Source: a bacterium (GTDB lineage: Bacteria; UBA10199; JACPAL01; GCA-016699445). Taken from it: DNA of 41,486 nucleotides. The stretch spans positions 1 through 41,486 of the forward strand of contig DATIGE010000045.1 in NCBI GenBank assembly GCA_035454885.1. Direction: 5' to 3'. The translations under genes were made by a program, and so were the position numbers. Under the pieces are notes generated by a model. The model ran no database searches, was not told the origin of the DNA, and saw nothing but the letters and a program-made list of their open reading frames with translations. This document shows, piece after piece, positions 8,703-16,347 of this stretch (its first letter is position 1; each line of letters starts with the position of its first letter).

Positions 8703-10670
8703 ATGCTTCCACCGGCTTTCCAGAGTCATTTGGCCCAGTTGGCCTCCTTGGGCCAGCAGATGCATCGTTTGGCCTTGGGACCCGATCTTGACGCCGCCGT
8801 CACCGCGGCCCGCGAGGCCCTGTCCCTCCTGAGGGACGAATCGATCCTTTCGGCCCGCCCGGAAATCCCTCTGTCGGTCCGGAAGATCGAACAACGGCTC
8901 CGGGAGGAAAATGCCGACAATCTCCGGACCGCGCTTCGGGAACTGACGCAGCTCATCCAATCTCTGGGCCCTTCGTCCAAACCGTTTCTCGTCCTCATCC
9001 AAAACGCGCCCGATCAAAAGGGCGGGCGCGTCCGGCAGGCGGCGCTGGCGCCCGCCGGCGATCTCCGAAAGACCTCCCTGGAAAGCGCCCTCGCCCTTCA
9101 CTGGGACCGGGGCGAGCATGGCAAGGCGCGTGATTTGCTGGACCGGATCATCCAATCCGCACGGAACGGGGACACGGCGTGCCTCACCGAATTGGGTTCT
9201 TTGGCAGTCTCCGGCCACCGGACGATCTCCGTCAACATTCCGCTCCTGGCCGACCTTCTCGAGGCCTCGGGCTGGCATGAATACACCCTCAAGTTGATCG
9301 ACTCCAAGCGCCCTCTCCTGATTCCCGGACTCAAGGGAACGCCCGTCAACCCGAACCTCCTCATGCGCCTCTTGGACCAGCCGCCCCCCGTTCCGGAGTC
9401 CGTGAACGCCCTGGTCTCGGTCCTCAAGAAGAGGGCGGACAAGGACGCCTGGGGCCTCAGAGGCCATGCGGCGCGGGGCTTGTTCTCCCTCACGACGCCG
9501 CTGCGCGGGGAGGTCTTGCCCGTTTTCGATTACTGGAAGGCCATGATCAACGCCTGGCCCGTCCGCCTTCCCAAAATCAATCCCTCCCGTTTCGGCCCGG
9601 CCCGTTGGGATCTCTTCGAGGAACATCTCCGAACGGCCTTCGGCGTCGTGGAGAACCGGCAGCAACCGCTCGCGCTCCGGCGCGAGGCCCTGACCGCCGT
9701 CTGGAGCGGCTATGGAGGAGGCCCCGAGTCCGCGCCCAAGGCGCTCTGGATCGTCGCCTATTTCCGCACGCGCCAGATCTTGGAGGGGGAACCGGGCTTG
9801 GAGACGCCGTCGACGACGGAGGCCATGCAGGACCTCCGGAACTCCGGTGAATTTTCGGCGAACGAAACCGCGCCCGTCTCCGAAGGCCCCGCCGAGGAAC
9901 CCCTGCGCCTCCTGCGCCAGTTGGCCGTCCTCGCGGCTGAACTGGGTGTGAGCGAAAACAAGGCAAGGCCGCGCCCCCCCTACCTGCGCGTCGTCGCCTC
10001 CGGGTCCTTCGGAACGGCAGGGGCGCAGGAGCCCGCAGAAAACCTCCGCCGCCTGACGGCCCTCGCACAAAGGCTGGGCACATACGGCGTCCTCCTCGAC
10101 GCGCCCTTCGTCTCCGACCTGATGCGGGCGGCCGTGCGCTCCTTGATCGCCGTCCCCGGCTCGGGCCTGACGGTCGCCTCCGAACCCGTCGCCTCGTTCC
10201 GGAAGAGCCTCTACGCCCTGCACCCGGCCGCCGCCGTTTCCGGCTGGCTCGATGAGACGGGCTCCCCATGGCCGTCTCAAGACCTGCCCCGGGGCCACCA
10301 ACTGGAGGGGGTTCTGGCCCTCCTCCGCTGGATCCGGGACCGTGAAAAGGAGCCGGAAGAGATCAAGAGGGACAGCGCGCGGCGGTATTGGGACCTCCAC
10401 GAACGCCTCACCGGCCGGCGTTGGACGGCCGTCCAACCGCGTCCTCTGGAGTGGTGGAATCGTCACCTCGCCCGAGACCTGCCCGCGGCCCTCGCCAGCC
10501 AGGAGCGTGAGGCCCGCGAGGCCGGAACCCCGCGCGGCTGGGCCGTCTACGCGCGCAACCATCCCGAGGTCATGAGCGATCTCCAGGCCCTCGCCCGATC
10601 GCCGTTCCCGGGTACGAGCTCCCTGGCGGAACAGATCCTGCGCGTCCTTTCACTCCGTCCCGCTTCATGA
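8703..10670 (+). CDS. Uncharacterised large cytoplasmic protein, translationally coupled to the transporter
   Basis: 655 residues; not recognised. No signal peptide or membrane segment is visible. The composition is Leu/Arg/Ala/Glu-rich and reads as mostly helical, with stretches resembling helical-repeat solenoids (for example HAARGLFSLTT and LTELGSLAVSGHRTISVN), but no motif is diagnostic. It starts 41 bp after the lyase gene with a weak AGAAAG site. Its stop overlaps the next ATG (ATGA, 10667-10670), so the transporter downstream is translationally coupled to it. Codon periodicity in all frames makes the reverse strand open too, but the tight spacing and coupling support this reading. A role as partner or regulator of the transporter is speculation. 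Confidence 0.75.
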   Translation: MLPPAFQSHLAQLASLGQQMHRLALGPDLDAAVTAAREALSLLRDESILSARPEIPLSVRKIEQRLREENADNLRTALRELTQLIQSLGPSSKPFLVLIQNAPDQKGGRVRQAALAPAGDLRKTSLESALALHWDRGEHGKARDLLDRIIQSARNGDTACLTELGSLAVSGHRTISVNIPLLADLLEASGWHEYTLKLIDSKRPLLIPGLKGTPVNPNLLMRLLDQPPPVPESVNALVSVLKKRADKDAWGLRGHAARGLFSLTTPLRGEVLPVFDYWKAMINAWPVRLPKINPSRFGPARWDLFEEHLRTAFGVVENRQQPLALRREALTAVWSGYGGGPESAPKALWIVAYFRTRQILEGEPGLETPSTTEAMQDLRNSGEFSANETAPVSEGPAEEPLRLLRQLAVLAAELGVSENKARPRPPYLRVVASGSFGTAGAQEPAENLRRLTALAQRLGTYGVLLDAPFVSDLMRAAVRSLIAVPGSGLTVASEPVASFRKSLYALHPAAAVSGWLDETGSPWPSQDLPRGHQLEGVLALLRWIRDREKEPEEIKRDSARRYWDLHERLTGRRWTAVQPRPLEWWNRHLARDLPAALASQEREAREAGTPRGWAVYARNHPEVMSDLQALARSPFPGTSSLAEQILRVLSLRPAS

Positions 10671-11623
10671 AACTCCTGGCCCGCCTGACGACGGCCTTTC
10701 CCCTGTGGGTCGCGTCGGCAAGCCTCGTCGCGCTTTGGCATCCGGCCCTTTTCACCTGGTTTACGGGTCCCCTCCTTTCGATCGGCTTGGGCATCATCAT
10801 GTTGGGCATGGGTCTCACGCTCGCGGCGGATGATTTTTCGGAGGTCTTGAAACATCCGGGACGGACGCTCACGGGCGTCGTCCTGCAGTATACGATCATG
10901 CCCACCCTCGGGTGGTCCATCGCCTCGCTCTTCGGCCTGCCCGCTCCCTTCGCCGTCGGACTGATCCTGGTCGCCTGCTGTCCGGGCGGAACGGCCTCGA
11001 ACGTCGTTTCGTACATCGCGCGCGCGGACGTGGCCCTCTCGGTGACGATGACCTCGATCACGACCCTCATGGCCGTCGTGATGACGCCCGCCTTGACCGC
11101 CTGGCTCGCGGGAAGCCGCGTGGACGTCCCCGCAGCGGGCCTCTTTTGGAGCACGATCCAGGTGGTCATCCTGCCGGTGGCCGCCGGCGTCCTCCTGCGG
11201 CGCTTTCTGCCCGCATGCACGGCACGGATCGTCCCCGCGGCTCCCTTGATCGCCGTGGTCTTCATCACCTTGATCGTCGCGAGCATCATCGGGGCGGGGC
11301 GTGAGGCGATTCTCAAGGCGGGAATCCGCCTCGTCGGGGCCGTCTTTTCGCTCCACGCGGGGGGATTTCTCTTGGGCTACCTGGGGAGCCTCCTCATCGG
11401 GCGTCACGAGATCACCGCGCGGACGATCTCGATCGAGGTCGGCATGCAAAACTCCGGGCTGGGCGTCGTCCTGGCCCGCCAGAACTTCGTCGACCCCTTG
11501 ACCGCGATCCCCTCGGCGATCTCCAGCCTCTTCCACTCGGTCATTGCCAGCGCCCTGGCCGGAATATGGAGATGGGTCACACCGGACCCAAGGGCGTCAA
11601 AAAAATCTGTGGATAAGTCCTAA
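10667..11623 (+). CDS. Bile acid:sodium symporter (BASS/SBF) family transporter
   Basis: 318 residues with eight to ten hydrophobic segments; inner membrane. It carries the SBF (PF01758) hallmarks: GLGIIMLGMGLTL in the second segment, QYTIMPTLGW, and the conserved CCPGGTASNVVSYIARAD crossover loop (about 103-120). The C-terminal half has GMQNSGLGVVLARQNF. Family members import bile acids, pyruvate, pantoate or other organic anions with sodium. The substrate here is unknown, but the enzyme neighbourhood makes a C3-C5 organic acid a reasonable guess (inference). It overlaps the upstream gene by 4 nt. Its last codons (…KSVDKS) encode the first of two perfect DnaA boxes. Confidence 0.9.
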   Translation: MKLLARLTTAFPLWVASASLVALWHPALFTWFTGPLLSIGLGIIMLGMGLTLAADDFSEVLKHPGRTLTGVVLQYTIMPTLGWSIASLFGLPAPFAVGLILVACCPGGTASNVVSYIARADVALSVTMTSITTLMAVVMTPALTAWLAGSRVDVPAAGLFWSTIQVVILPVAAGVLLRRFLPACTARIVPAAPLIAVVFITLIVASIIGAGREAILKAGIRLVGAVFSLHAGGFLLGYLGSLLIGRHEITARTISIEVGMQNSGLGVVLARQNFVDPLTAIPSAISSLFHSVIASALAGIWRWVTPDPRASKKSVDKS

Positions 11624-11653
11624 ATCCAGCCCGTCCGGCCTGTGGATAAGTCC
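11607..11653 (+). promoter_or_regulatory. Two perfect DnaA boxes in a 14-bp direct repeat
   Basis: CTGTGGATAAGTCC occurs at 11607-11620 and again at 11640-11653, a 33-bp period (about three helical turns). Each contains TGTGGATAA, the complement of the perfect DnaA box TTATCCACA, in the same orientation. The first overlaps the end of the transporter gene and the second is intergenic, 80-90 bases before the next small gene. Function (DnaA-responsive promoter or titration site) is inference. Confidence 0.6.
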
Positions 11654-11729
11654 GCAAGTTCTCGAGATGAGTCGCACGCAATTTCTGGCATGCGGGATGC
11701 ATTTTCTAAGGCTTCAATAGGAGGTCCCC

Positions 11730-11939
11730 ATGACAGCCATGCCCGCCGAAAAATGGCCGGACTTGGATCCGGAGACCGAAGAGAAGATCAGGCTCGATCT
11801 CCTCATCCTGACGGTCGCCTACTACCGGGAACTCGTGGGCGAGTATCCGATGACCATGGTCTATCGCCACCTCCTCGAGGAGGCCCAAGGCGAGCTGACG
11901 GAGGCGGAAAAGAGGCATCATTTGCATGCGACGATCTAG
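11730..11939 (+). CDS. Small acidic hypothetical protein
   Basis: 69 residues; not recognised. The start is well supported by AATAGGAGGTCCCC before the ATG. The sequence is acidic and helical (DLDPETEEKIRLDLLILTVAYYRELVGEYPM…LTEAEKRHHLHATI), with no signal peptide or membrane segment. It lies between the DnaA-box repeat and the methylsuccinyl-CoA dehydrogenase promoter. An open frame in another phase over the same stretch has no ribosome site and is rejected. Confidence 0.65.
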   Translation: MTAMPAEKWPDLDPETEEKIRLDLLILTVAYYRELVGEYPMTMVYRHLLEEAQGELTEAEKRHHLHATI

Positions 11940-11949
11940 CTGGTCTCGG

Positions 11950-11979
11950 TTGACACGCCGCGTGCGCCGCGGTTAGAAG
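11950..11979 (+). promoter_or_regulatory. Promoter of methylsuccinyl-CoA dehydrogenase, implying a leaderless mRNA
   Basis: Perfect TTGACA (11950-11955) is followed at 18 bp by TAGAAG (11974-11979). The GTG start at 11986 is seven bases beyond the -10, where transcription would be expected to begin, and no Shine-Dalgarno sequence fits in between. Confidence 0.55.
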
Positions 11980-11985
11980 CGCGGG

Positions 11986-13638
11986 GTGAATAAAGCCCTC
12001 GAAGCGGCCAAGACGATCGTTGCGGTGGCGGGACGCCATCTCGCGCAGCGCGCGAAGGACGATAAGGACCCGAAGGAGATCTCCACCGCCAAGCTCGACG
12101 TCTTCCAGACCGCCGCCTACGACCTGGCGTGGATGGCCTCCGAGGTCTACGCGGCCGAGCAGCTTGCCGCCTACGCCGCCAAGAATCCCGGCGAGGTCGA
12201 AAGGGCCTTGGCGGAAATCTTCACCGCCGAAACCGTCACGAGCATCTCGCAAAAACTCAGCTACCGCTTCCATGAATTCGGCGTCGACGAGCCCAAACTC
12301 CGCGAGACCATCTGGAATATCGAACTCACCAAGGACGTCGAAAAGGTCCTCACGTCGGAAAACTACACGCGCGTTGCGAAGCTCATTAGTGAGAAGGGCG
12401 GAGGAACCTTCGCCCTCGACGACCAGCATCAGATGTTCCGTGACACCTTCAGGAAGTTCGCGGAGGACAATGTCGCCCCGGTGGCCGAAAAGGTGCACCG
12501 CCATGACCTGCTCATCCCGCAGGACATCCTGAAGGGCCTGATCGAGTTGGGATGCTTCGGGCTCTCGATCCCCCAAAAGTTCGGCGGATTTCAGGACGAC
12601 GCCAAGCCCGACAACACGAGCATGGCCGTTGTTACGGAAGAACTATCGCGAGGTTCCTTGGGCGTCGCGGGGAGCCTCATCACGCGACCCGAGATCCTTT
12701 CGAAGGCGATCCTCAAGGGCGGCACCGAGGAACAGAAGGCCAAGTGGCTCCCCTTGCTCGCCACCGGCGAGAAGATGGCGGCCGTGGCGGCGACCGAGCC
12801 CGACTACGGCAGCGACGTCGCCGGCATGAAGGTGACCGCAGCGCGCAAGGATCTCAACGGCAAGAAGGGATGGGTTATCAACGGCGTGAAGACCTGGTGC
12901 ACGTTCGCCGGCTTCGCCGATTCGCTCATGGTCCTCTGCCGCACCGACCCCGACATGTCCAAGAAGCATCGCGGGATGTCGATCCTCATCGCCGAAAAGC
13001 CGCGCTTCGAGGGCCACGAATTCAAATACGACCAGCCGACGGACCAAGGCGGGGGCCACATCGAGGGCAAGGCCATCCCGACCATCGGTTACCGCGGCAT
13101 GCACTCCTACGAGGTCGCCTTCGAAAATTACTGGGTGCCGGAGGAGAACCTGATCGGCGGCGAGGCGGGCCTGGGCAAGGGCTTCTACCTCCAAATGGAG
13201 GGCTTCGCCGGCGGACGGCTCCAGACGGCGGCCCGCGCCTTGGGCGTCATGCAGGCGGCCTTCGAGGCGGCCCTCCGTTACTCGGGCGAACGGAAGGTCT
13301 TCAACAAGCCCATCCTCGATTATCAGATCACGCAATGGAAGCTCGTCCGGATGGCCGCCCTGATCCAGGCCGCCCGCCAGGCGACGTATCACGCCTGCCG
13401 GTTGATGGACGAGCACAAGGGCCAGATGGAGGCGTCGTTGGTGAAGTTCTACGCCTCCAAGATCAGCGAATGGGTGACCCGCGAGGCCCTGCAGATCCAC
13501 GGCGGCTACGGCTACGCGGAGGAGTACGCGGTCAGCCGGTACTTCGTCGACGCGCGCGTGTTCTCCATCTTCGAGGGGGCGGAAGAAGTCCTGGCGCTTC
13601 GGGTGATCGCGCCAACGCTGCTCAAACAATATCTGTAG
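11986..13638 (+). CDS. mcd: Methylsuccinyl-CoA dehydrogenase (long-form acyl-CoA dehydrogenase)
   Basis: 550 residues from GTG. Acyl-CoA dehydrogenases are usually 380-400 residues; methylsuccinyl-CoA dehydrogenase of the EMC pathway is known for an N-terminal extension giving about 550, which matches. Residues 1-145 are a helical extension (…AAYDLAWMASEVYAAEQLA…). The FAD-dependent dehydrogenase follows: DDQHQMFRDTFRKFAEDNVAP, the flavin-binding AAVAATEPDYGSDVAGM, WVINGVKTWCTFAGFADS, GYRGMHSYEVAFENYWVPEENLIG, and the C-terminal LQIHGGYGYAEEYAVSRYFVDARVFSIFEGAEEVLALRVI with a plausible catalytic acid in YAEEY or EGAEEV. It oxidises (2S)-methylsuccinyl-CoA to mesaconyl-CoA, feeding the hydratase encoded at 18359. 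A palindromic repeat element begins at its stop codon. Confidence 0.88.
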   Translation: MNKALEAAKTIVAVAGRHLAQRAKDDKDPKEISTAKLDVFQTAAYDLAWMASEVYAAEQLAAYAAKNPGEVERALAEIFTAETVTSISQKLSYRFHEFGVDEPKLRETIWNIELTKDVEKVLTSENYTRVAKLISEKGGGTFALDDQHQMFRDTFRKFAEDNVAPVAEKVHRHDLLIPQDILKGLIELGCFGLSIPQKFGGFQDDAKPDNTSMAVVTEELSRGSLGVAGSLITRPEILSKAILKGGTEEQKAKWLPLLATGEKMAAVAATEPDYGSDVAGMKVTAARKDLNGKKGWVINGVKTWCTFAGFADSLMVLCRTDPDMSKKHRGMSILIAEKPRFEGHEFKYDQPTDQGGGHIEGKAIPTIGYRGMHSYEVAFENYWVPEENLIGGEAGLGKGFYLQMEGFAGGRLQTAARALGVMQAAFEAALRYSGERKVFNKPILDYQITQWKLVRMAALIQAARQATYHACRLMDEHKGQMEASLVKFYASKISEWVTREALQIHGGYGYAEEYAVSRYFVDARVFSIFEGAEEVLALRVIAPTLLKQYL

Positions 13639-13660
13639 GGGCGAACCTCGTGTTCGCCCG
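13636..13660 (+). repeat. GGGGCGA palindromic element, copy 1
   Basis: GGGCGAAC (13639-13646), loop CTCGT, GTTCGCCC (13652-13659): a perfect 8-bp stem beginning at the dehydrogenase stop codon. It belongs to a dispersed family with the copies at 26645, 28491 and, in reduced form, 32605. Confidence 0.7.
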
Positions 13661-13713
13661 AAACACCCCGTATTCACCCGGATACGAAACCCCCTGTTCT
13701 AACTTTTAAAAAA

Positions 13714-13741
13714 TTGCCACCCCCCATCGCCATGGTGTAAA
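13714..13741 (+). promoter_or_regulatory. Candidate promoter of the TSP3/beta-helix protein gene
   Basis: TTGCCA (13714-13719), 16-bp spacer, TGTAAA (13736-13741) within GGTGTAAA. The stretch GGTGTAAA…CCGAAAA also occurs upstream of the next exported-protein gene at 16318. The leader to the ATG at 13776 is about 28 nt and has a strong GGAGGGGGG site. Confidence 0.5.
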
Positions 13742-13775
13742 GTCACCGAAAATCAAAACTTGGAGGGGGGACCTT

Positions 13776-16115
13776 ATGGCGATCAAGAAATCGAGAAGTC
13801 TCATACTGGCCGGCGGGATTGCAGGGTTGCTGTATGCCGCGCCGGCCATGGCGGCCAACATCTGCGTGGACAGCACGGCCTTCACGGGAGGTGCGCCGGG
13901 GCAATGCGCGGCGACATGTGACGGGAGCAACGACTGCGATATCCGGGACGCGGTCGCGAAGGCCGATCTGGACAACACGCCCGATACCATCATCTTCGAC
14001 CCGGCCATATTCCCTGCCGGCGGCGGAACAACAATCACGACGACCTCATCAATCTTCTTGTCCTCGCCGGTCACGATTCAGGGGCCGGGGGCCGATTCTC
14101 TGATCGTTGATAATAACGGGAACGGCGACAACGTTTTTGAGATCGACCACGGGGCCTTCGTATCCCCTGCGGGCCCCCACACCATCTCAGGCCTCACGGC
14201 CACGGGAGGAGACAGGGGGGTTCGCGCCATCCATTTTGAAGCGGATGTGATCCTCGACTCCTTGGTGATCGAGGGCAACGGCTCGGTGATCACCGGCGGC
14301 GGCGTCTGGAACCAAAATTCCGCCGGTGCCACCCCCAAGGTCAGGATTCAAAATTGCGTGATCGCGAACAACACGGTGAGCGACGAAGGCGGCGGCGTGG
14401 ACACGGAAGGCGCGGCGGCCACGGAAATCACGAACAGCCTGATCATCGGGAATTCGGCGACGGCCGGCAATGGAAACGGCGGCGGGGTCGCCGTCATCGC
14501 GGGAGCGACGACGACCATTACGGACAGCGTCATTAGCGGAAACGACGCCGACAACAACGGGGGAGGAATCTACCTGGATGCCGGAAGCAGCGTGACCGTC
14601 ACGGATTCCGTAATCTCGGAAAATACGGTCGCCAATTTCGACGGCGGCGGCATCATGGTTTTCAATGACAACGCCTCGGTGACAACGTCCGCAACGATTA
14701 CCGGGACTTCAATTGTCAGGAATTCTGCGAACTCCAGGGGTGGCGGGATCGAGGCAGACGGGACAACGACGAACGATGTGACCAAGACGGCGCTCAGCGT
14801 CACCAACAGCACGATTTCTGGAAATGAGACCGTGACCAGCGATGGAGGAGGAATCGATGGACTTGAGGCGACGATCACGGTCACCGGAACTACGATCGAC
14901 GGAAATCGCGCCGACACTGACGGCGGAGGGATCAATAGCGAGGATGGCGGCGATCTCACCGTCACCTATTCTACCCTTTCCAATAACGCGGCGGGATCCG
15001 ACGGCGGAGGCATCAAGAATGACGACGCACTTTCCTCGGTCAACGTGACGAATTCCACCATCAGCAGCAATAGCGCGGATAACGACGGGGGCGGGATCTC
15101 CAACGACAACAATACAGACAATACGGTCACCCTCATCAACGTAACAATTACGGAAAATCGCGCCGACGCCAATTTTGGCGGAGGGGGCATGGGGGGCGGC
15201 ATCGAGCAGGAATCCGGCGCAGGGGCATTTACGATCACCAATTCTATCATCGCCAATAACTTCAACAGCAGCTCCACGAGCACGATTTCGCCGGATTGCA
15301 GCACCTCCGGCACGAATGTGACCTCCGGCGGCAACAATCTGATCGGATCCGATGCGGGGTGCGCCGATGAGACCTTCGACACCTCCTTGAACGACCAAGT
15401 CGGCTCGGCGGGCTCGGAGATCCCCCCCCTCTTGGGCCCCCTGACTCCTGCCAACGGCGGAGACCCGGCCAATGGACTGGCGACGGGGATCCATGAGCCA
15501 TTGGCCGGGAGCCCCGCCATCGACGGCGTTGATGCCACGGTTGCCACCGCGCCGGCCGATGACCAACGAGGCGTCGCCCGTCCGATCGACGGCGATGCCA
15601 GCGGCACGGCGGAAGCCGATATCGGATCGGTTGAAGCGGGATGCGGGGACGGCGTGGTGAACCTCGGCGAGGTCTGTGACGACGGGGGCGAATCGGCCGC
15701 CTGCAACGCCAACTGCACGACCTCGGCCTGCGGCGACACCGTTATCAATGCCTCGGCCGGCGAGACCTGCGACGACGGGAATACGACGGCCGGTGACGGC
15801 TGTAGCGCTACGTGCGATACGGAGAGCGATACCGATGGCGACGGCGCCGTGGACGTGGCGGACAACTGCCCGAATGTCGCGAACGCGGACCAAGCGGATG
15901 CCGACAGTGACGGCATTGGAGATGCCTGTGACGTCGGCGGAACCGGAGGGGCCCTGGGCGATGACGACGGCGACGGCGTTTCCAACAACGTCGACAACTG
16001 CCCGAATGTCGCTAACGCCGACCAAGAGGACACGGATACGGACGGCATCGGCGACGCCTGCGACTGCAACGGCGGCGATTGCACCGGCGGCGGCGGTTGC
16101 AGCCTGATCCGATAA
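13776..16115 (+). CDS. Exported beta-helix protein with DUF4215 and thrombospondin type 3 repeats and GGGCSLIR tail
   Basis: 779 residues. Signal peptide 1-26 (…APAMA-ANI). The N-terminal block CDGSNDCDIRDAVAKAD is a diverged version of the CSLREA motif. Residues about 80-560 are beta-helix rungs (repeated GGGI and I/V-S-x-N spacing). The choice-of-anchor Q block reads GPLTPANGG…GSPAIDGVD…DQRGVARPIDG…DIGSVE. Two DUF4215 repeats follow. Then come two calcium-binding thrombospondin type 3 repeats (DTDGDGAVDVADNCPNVANADQ… and the near-copy with DTDGIGDACD), and finally [14 protein letters not shown]. Asp-rich TSP3 repeats suggest a calcium-stabilised extracellular stalk. It is the only one of the six with TSP3. 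The ATG is preceded by GGAGGGGGG and the gene is followed by a strong terminator. Confidence 0.87.
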   Translation: MAIKKSRSLILAGGIAGLLYAAPAMAANICVDSTAFTGGAPGQCAATCDGSNDCDIRDAVAKADLDNTPDTIIFDPAIFPAGGGTTITTTSSIFLSSPVTIQGPGADSLIVDNNGNGDNVFEIDHGAFVSPAGPHTISGLTATGGDRGVRAIHFEADVILDSLVIEGNGSVITGGGVWNQNSAGATPKVRIQNCVIANNTVSDEGGGVDTEGAAATEITNSLIIGNSATAGNGNGGGVAVIAGATTTITDSVISGNDADNNGGGIYLDAGSSVTVTDSVISENTVANFDGGGIMVFNDNASVTTSATITGTSIVRNSANSRGGGIEADGTTTNDVTKTALSVTNSTISGNETVTSDGGGIDGLEATITVTGTTIDGNRADTDGGGINSEDGGDLTVTYSTLSNNAAGSDGGGIKNDDALSSVNVTNSTISSNSADNDGGGISNDNNTDNTVTLINVTITENRADANFGGGGMGGGIEQESGAGAFTITNSIIANNFNSSSTSTISPDCSTSGTNVTSGGNNLIGSDAGCADETFDTSLNDQVGSAGSEIPPLLGPLTPANGGDPANGLATGIHEPLAGSPAIDGVDATVATAPADDQRGVARPIDGDASGTAEADIGSVEAGCGDGVVNLGEVCDDGGESAACNANCTTSACGDTVINASAGETCDDGNTTAGDGCSATCDTESDTDGDGAVDVADNCPNVANADQADADSDGIGDACDVGGTGGALGDDDGDGVSNNVDNCPNVANADQEDTDTDGIGDACDCNGGDCTGGGGCSLIR

Positions 16116-16168
16116 TAAACCGTGTCGGAGCGGGGTGACCCCTCCCCTACAACAAGAAGACACCAAAG

Positions 16169-16198
16169 CGGCCTCCCCTCGAGAGGGGAGGCCGTTTT
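16169..16198 (+). terminator. Strong intrinsic terminator
   Basis: A perfect 12-bp stem, CGGCCTCCCCTC (16169-16180) with GAGGGGAGGCCG (16183-16194), has a two-base gap between arms (effective loop CGAGAG after end fraying). AAAG precedes it and TTTT follows. It separates the TSP3 protein gene from the next exported-protein gene; flanking As make it potentially bidirectional. Confidence 0.85.
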
Positions 16199-16347
16199 GC
16201 GTATTCATCTGCATAGGGAACGAATCCTCCAGCTTTAAATCCCGGACGGACGCCGTATTCGTTTGTCATCACAGATTTCCCATCGCCAAGAAAAGCGCTG
16301 CACGCCGCCCGTTCAGAGGTGTAAACTGCCGAAAAAACGGGGGCTCT

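Noticed and set aside
8583-10562. 659-codon reverse frame opposite the unknown 655-residue gene
   Set aside because: The forward gene has 4-nt coupling to the transporter and short spacing after the lyase; the reverse frame overlaps the lyase end and has no ribosome site.
11607-11653. Chromosomal origin of replication
   Set aside because: Only two DnaA boxes, no AT-rich unwinding region and no dnaA, dnaN, gyrB or parAB nearby.
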